A stretch of DNA of 7,988 nucleotides from an uncultured Actinomyces sp. GTDB taxonomy: Bacteria > Actinomycetota > Actinomycetes > Actinomycetales > Actinomycetaceae. Location of the stretch: NCBI GenBank assembly GCA_915069725.1, contig CAJZFF010000069.1, positions 1-7,988 on the forward strand, read 5' to 3'. The notes under the pieces are model-generated. The model was not told where the DNA came from. It searched no databases and saw only the letters and a list, made by a program, of their open reading frames with translations. The position numbers and the translations under genes are program-made. Below, in pieces: positions 5,583 to 7,988 of the stretch (within the stretch, counting starts at the first letter, position 1; every line of letters starts with the position of its first letter).

Positions 5583-6469
5583 GATCTGCCTCCTGAGGTG
5601 ATGTGGTGCCGTCGCGAGCGGCTGACGAGCTGCAGCAGTCCGGACAGGAGGGCGACGACGGCGTAGCCCCCCACTAGGAGTACCACGATCATGGCGCCGG
5701 GAGAGGCCGCCACCAGGTAGGTGATCGTCAGACCCGATACGCAGGCCACCACGCCCAGCCCCATCGCCAGATACATGGTGCGGGCGAAGGAGTGCGAGAC
5801 GAGCTGGGCGATGGCCACCGGCACGATCATGACCGCCGAGACCAGCAGGGCCCCCACCACCCGCATGGACACCGAGACCGTCAGTGCCGCCACCACCGCC
5901 ACCAGCACGTTGAGGGCACCGGTGGGCAGGCCGCAGGCGTGGGCGAACTCCTCGTCGTGGCACAGCGCGAACAGCGGGCCGCGCATCCCCAGCCCCACCA
6001 GGAGCACCAGGGTGGCCAGGGCGATGGTGAACCAGGCGTCGGAGACCGAGACCGTGGAGATCGAGCCGAACAGGTAGGAGTTGAGGTTCGTCGTCGTCCC
6101 CCCGGCGACGCGAATGAGGATGACGCCCCCGGCTATGCCCCCGTAGAACAGGATCGCCAGGGCCACGTCTCCTCGGGTACGGCCGTTGGCGCGGATGACC
6201 TCGATCATCACGGCTCCCAGCACGCTGATGAGGATCGCCCCGGGCACGGACCAGGCGTCGTGAGGAGTGACGTTGGCGGCGGCCCCGGCCAGCCAGCCCA
6301 GGGCGATCCCGGTCAGGGCGATGTGCCCGATTCCGTCGCCCAGCAGCGCCAGGCCCCGCTGAACCAGGTAGGTGCCCACCACCGGGGCGGCCAGCCCCAC
6401 CAGGACCGCCACGATGAAGGCCCGCTGGATGAGGGGACTGGCGAGCATGTCGGAGACGAACTCGATCAT
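5579..6469 (-). CDS. znuB: Zinc ABC transporter, membrane permease
   Basis: This is the membrane channel subunit of a high-affinity metal importer of the ABC-3 (manganese/zinc) family. The 296-residue sequence is mostly hydrophobic, with about eight membrane segments. It contains family-typical stretches: MLASPLIQRAFIVAVLVGL at the start, GDGIGHIALTGIALG (near residues 44-58) where ABC-3 permeases have a conserved G-D/S-xxH-xxLxG loop, and MRVVGALLVSAVMIVPVAIA toward the C-terminus. The tail is basic (SRSRRHHITS). ATG 6469 overlaps the znuC stop (ATGA) and is preceded by TAGGAG. Zinc rather than manganese is inferred from the zur neighbour and the partner proteins, not from the permease itself. 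Confidence 0.93.
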   Translation of the reverse strand: MIEFVSDMLASPLIQRAFIVAVLVGLAAPVVGTYLVQRGLALLGDGIGHIALTGIALGWLAGAAANVTPHDAWSVPGAILISVLGAVMIEVIRANGRTRGDVALAILFYGGIAGGVILIRVAGGTTTNLNSYLFGSISTVSVSDAWFTIALATLVLLVGLGMRGPLFALCHDEEFAHACGLPTGALNVLVAVVAALTVSVSMRVVGALLVSAVMIVPVAIAQLVSHSFARTMYLAMGLGVVACVSGLTITYLVAASPGAMIVVLLVGGYAVVALLSGLLQLVSRSRRHHITSGGRS

Positions 6470-7401
6470 GGGCGGGTGCTCCTACCGGAATGAGGGTGCC
6501 TGTCAGGCAGCCGATGGTCGAGGACGGGGGCGTGGTGGGCCGGAGGGCCGCCGGCGTCCGGGTGGTGGTCGCCGTCGGCGCCGTCGCCGCAGTGGGCGCG
6601 GTGCGGGTGGCTCTGGGGCGCACCGGCCCCGCTGTCGCGCAGATGAGCGACCTCGCCGGCCGGGCCGTCGGCGACGAGCCGGCCGTCCTGCAGGAGGATC
6701 GCCCGCTGGACGACGTCGGAGAGCTCACCCATCTCGTGCAGAACCGTCACCAGGGTCAGCCCCTGTGCGCGCAGCCCTTGAAGGATCTCGGCCAGGGACT
6801 CGCGGCTGGCGCGGTCGATGCCGGCCAGGGGCTCATCGAGGATGAGCAGCTCGGGGGAGCGGACCAGGGCCCGGGCGATGAGGACCCGCTGGGCCTGCCC
6901 GCCGGAGAAGACCTGGACGTGGTCCGCGGCCCGGTGGGCCAGCCCGACGGCGTCCAAGGCGGCCATGGCCTTGCGTTTGGCGCTCCGCCCCCGGTCGGCC
7001 CAGGGCCTGCGCGGTCCCAGGAGCCCGGATCTCACCACCTCCAGGGCGGTGGCCGGGACGCCGGAGCCGGCGCCGATCCGCTGGGGGACGTAACCGACGC
7101 GCTCCCAGGGGACCCTGCGGCGGCGCGAGGTGGGGGTACCCAGGACCTCGATGCTGCCGCCGGACAGGGGCACCAGCCCCAGAACGGCCTTGACGAGGGT
7201 GGACTTGCCCGAGCCGTTGGCGCCCAGGATCGCCACGGACTCGCCGCCGCCCACGGCCAGGCTCACGTCGTCCAGGATGAGGGAGGAGCCCAGGACGACG
7301 CTGAGCTCACGGACCTTGATGGCGAGCGCGGACGACGCCGCCCGGGGGGAACCGGACGGCGTCGTCACAGACGCTGGTGAAGGTGGAGATGATGAGGTCA
7401 T
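6466..7401 (-). CDS. znuC: Zinc ABC transporter, ATP-binding protein with His-rich C-terminal tail
   Basis: This ATPase drives ZnuB. It has Walker A GANGSGKST (residues 60-68), Q-loop VPQ (Q107), signature FSGGQ (165-169), Walker B LLILDEP (D189, E190) and switch H222. The core ends near residue 255. After it comes a tail of about 56 residues with ten histidines and one cysteine (motifs HPHRAHC, DHH, AHH, RHPH) plus several aspartates, an evident metal-binding composition. Its codons keep the genome's high G/C third positions, and its stop overlaps the znuB start by four bases, so the tail is not a frameshift artefact. A Ser/Pro-rich N-terminal extension of about 25 residues precedes the fold. 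ATG 7401 has no clear ribosome binding site, so the true start could be different. Confidence 0.93.
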   Translation of the reverse strand: MTSSSPPSPASVTTPSGSPRAASSALAIKVRELSVVLGSSLILDDVSLAVGGGESVAILGANGSGKSTLVKAVLGLVPLSGGSIEVLGTPTSRRRRVPWERVGYVPQRIGAGSGVPATALEVVRSGLLGPRRPWADRGRSAKRKAMAALDAVGLAHRAADHVQVFSGGQAQRVLIARALVRSPELLILDEPLAGIDRASRESLAEILQGLRAQGLTLVTVLHEMGELSDVVQRAILLQDGRLVADGPAGEVAHLRDSGAGAPQSHPHRAHCGDGADGDHHPDAGGPPAHHAPVLDHRLPDRHPHSGRSTRP

Positions 7402-7445
7402 ACGGATGCGATCATGCCAATCTGAGAGGGCGTCATCTGCTCGGA

Positions 7446-7466
7446 GCCCAGGCTCGGCGGCCGGGC
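7446..7466 (-). other. Stem-loop between znuA and znuC
   Basis: GCCC (7446-7449) and GGC (7451-7453) pair with GCC (7460-7462) and GGGC (7463-7466), giving a 7-bp GC stem with one bulged base and a 6-base loop, starting eight bases after the znuA stop. There is no T-run. Such stem-loops behind a binding-protein gene commonly stabilise its mRNA or cause partial termination, so that binding protein outnumbers transporter. That role here is inferred. Confidence 0.4.
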
Positions 7467-7473
7467 CCTGAGG

Positions 7474-7988
7474 CTACTTGCACACCATGGCGGACTTGAG
7501 CCGCTCCAGGTTGGTGGTCATGGCGTCGGTGTAGTCGCCCCGCTCGGGCTTGGACTCCAGGGGACTGAGGACGCTCGTCTCCGCCCCGGTCTCCGCGGCG
7601 ATCGCCTTGGCGGGGGCGTCGGAGACCAGCTCCTCGGTGAAGATCGTCTTCACCCCCGTCTTCTCGACCACCGACTTGATGTTGGCCATCTCAGCCGGGC
7701 TGGGCTCAGCATCGGGGTCGATGCCGGAGATGGAGGCCTGGGTCAGGCCGTAGCGCTCGGCCATGTAGCCGAAGGCGGCGTGGGAGGTGATGAAGGTCTT
7801 GTGCTGGCAGCTGGTCAAGCCCTGCTTGTACTGGTTGTCCACTCCGGTCAGCGCCGTCTTGAGCTTGTCCAGGCCCGCCTTGTAGTCGTTGGCGTTGGCC
7901 GGGTCGATCTTGGCGAAGGATGCCTCAAGGGCCTCGGCCACCTTGACCATGCGGTCCGGGTCGAGCCAGAAGTGCGGGTCGAGGTCAC
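7474..7988 (-). CDS. znuA: Zinc ABC transporter, substrate-binding lipoprotein-type component, N-terminus outside window
   Basis: This is the extracytoplasmic zinc-capturing protein that delivers metal to ZnuB. Only the C-terminal 170 or so residues are present; the frame runs off the right edge, so signal peptide and first domain are not visible. Visible cluster A-1/ZnuA landmarks are DPHFWLDP just inside the edge (metal-ligand His), FITSHAAFGYMAERYGL (second ligand His), ISGIDPDAEPSP, and IFTEELVSD, which opens the last ligand region. A cysteine in SCQHKTF and one in the terminal VCK could form the disulfide known in ZnuA proteins. The missing part should contain the third His and any His-rich loop. 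It is the first gene of the operon in view, 72 nt upstream of znuC with a stem-loop between. Confidence 0.93.
   Translation of the reverse strand, partial: DLDPHFWLDPDRMVKVAEALEASFAKIDPANANDYKAGLDKLKTALTGVDNQYKQGLTSCQHKTFITSHAAFGYMAERYGLTQASISGIDPDAEPSPAEMANIKSVVEKTGVKTIFTEELVSDAPAKAIAAETGAETSVLSPLESKPERGDYTDAMTTNLERLKSAMVCK

Noticed and set aside
5157..6728. Extended 523-codon frame running into zur from within znuB and znuC
   Set aside because: Only the last 141 codons match a Fur-family protein. The rest is an out-of-frame reading of znuB and znuC, and zur has its own start and ribosome binding site.

Overview
The window comes from a high-GC Gram-positive actinobacterium, most likely an Actinomyces-like (Actinomycetaceae) species. 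Coding regions are close to 70% GC with near-saturated G/C third positions. The promoter upstream of leuA has an actinobacterial leaderless arrangement. The leuA, recO, uppS, zur and znu genes all have actinobacterial-type sequences. The genus is an inference from general sequence character, not from a database search.

Layout. (1) Positions 1-835, minus strand: most of an ABC transporter ATPase of the DrrA/CcmA (ABC-2 exporter) kind, cut at its C-terminus by the window edge. (2) 836-1206: a divergent control region. Toward the left it holds the ABC gene's ribosome binding site and two small inverted repeats. Toward the right it holds a leuA promoter with a perfect 7-bp-arm inverted repeat across its -35/spacer, a short leader peptide with three consecutive leucine codons that appears to start at the first transcribed base, and a GC-rich hairpin. 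(3) 1207-4656, plus strand: leuA, recO and uppS, closely packed (22-nt gap, then a 4-bp ATGA overlap). (4) 4657-5156: a 500-bp lower-GC intergenic region between convergent genes with no convincing gene. It carries three inverted-repeat structures, including a 113-bp symmetrical hairpin built from six copies of one short motif. (5) 5157-7988, minus strand: a zinc uptake operon, transcribed znuA (5' end missing), znuC, znuB, zur. The last three genes are joined by 4-bp ATGA overlaps.

How the genes work together. LeuA commits 2-oxoisovalerate to leucine synthesis, and its leader looks like a leucine-sensing translation-coupled switch. RecO (recombination repair) and UppS (lipid carrier for cell wall synthesis) are housekeeping genes. 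ZnuA captures zinc outside the membrane, ZnuB is the channel, ZnuC the ATPase, and Zur the zinc-sensing repressor expected to shut this operon. ZnuC has an unusual histidine-rich C-terminal tail. From general knowledge, a recO-uppS-zur-znu neighbourhood also occurs in Streptomyces, so the core gene order is ordinary. The less ordinary parts are the leuA control region, the repeat-laden intergenic region and the ZnuC tail. No clearly new multi-gene system is visible.
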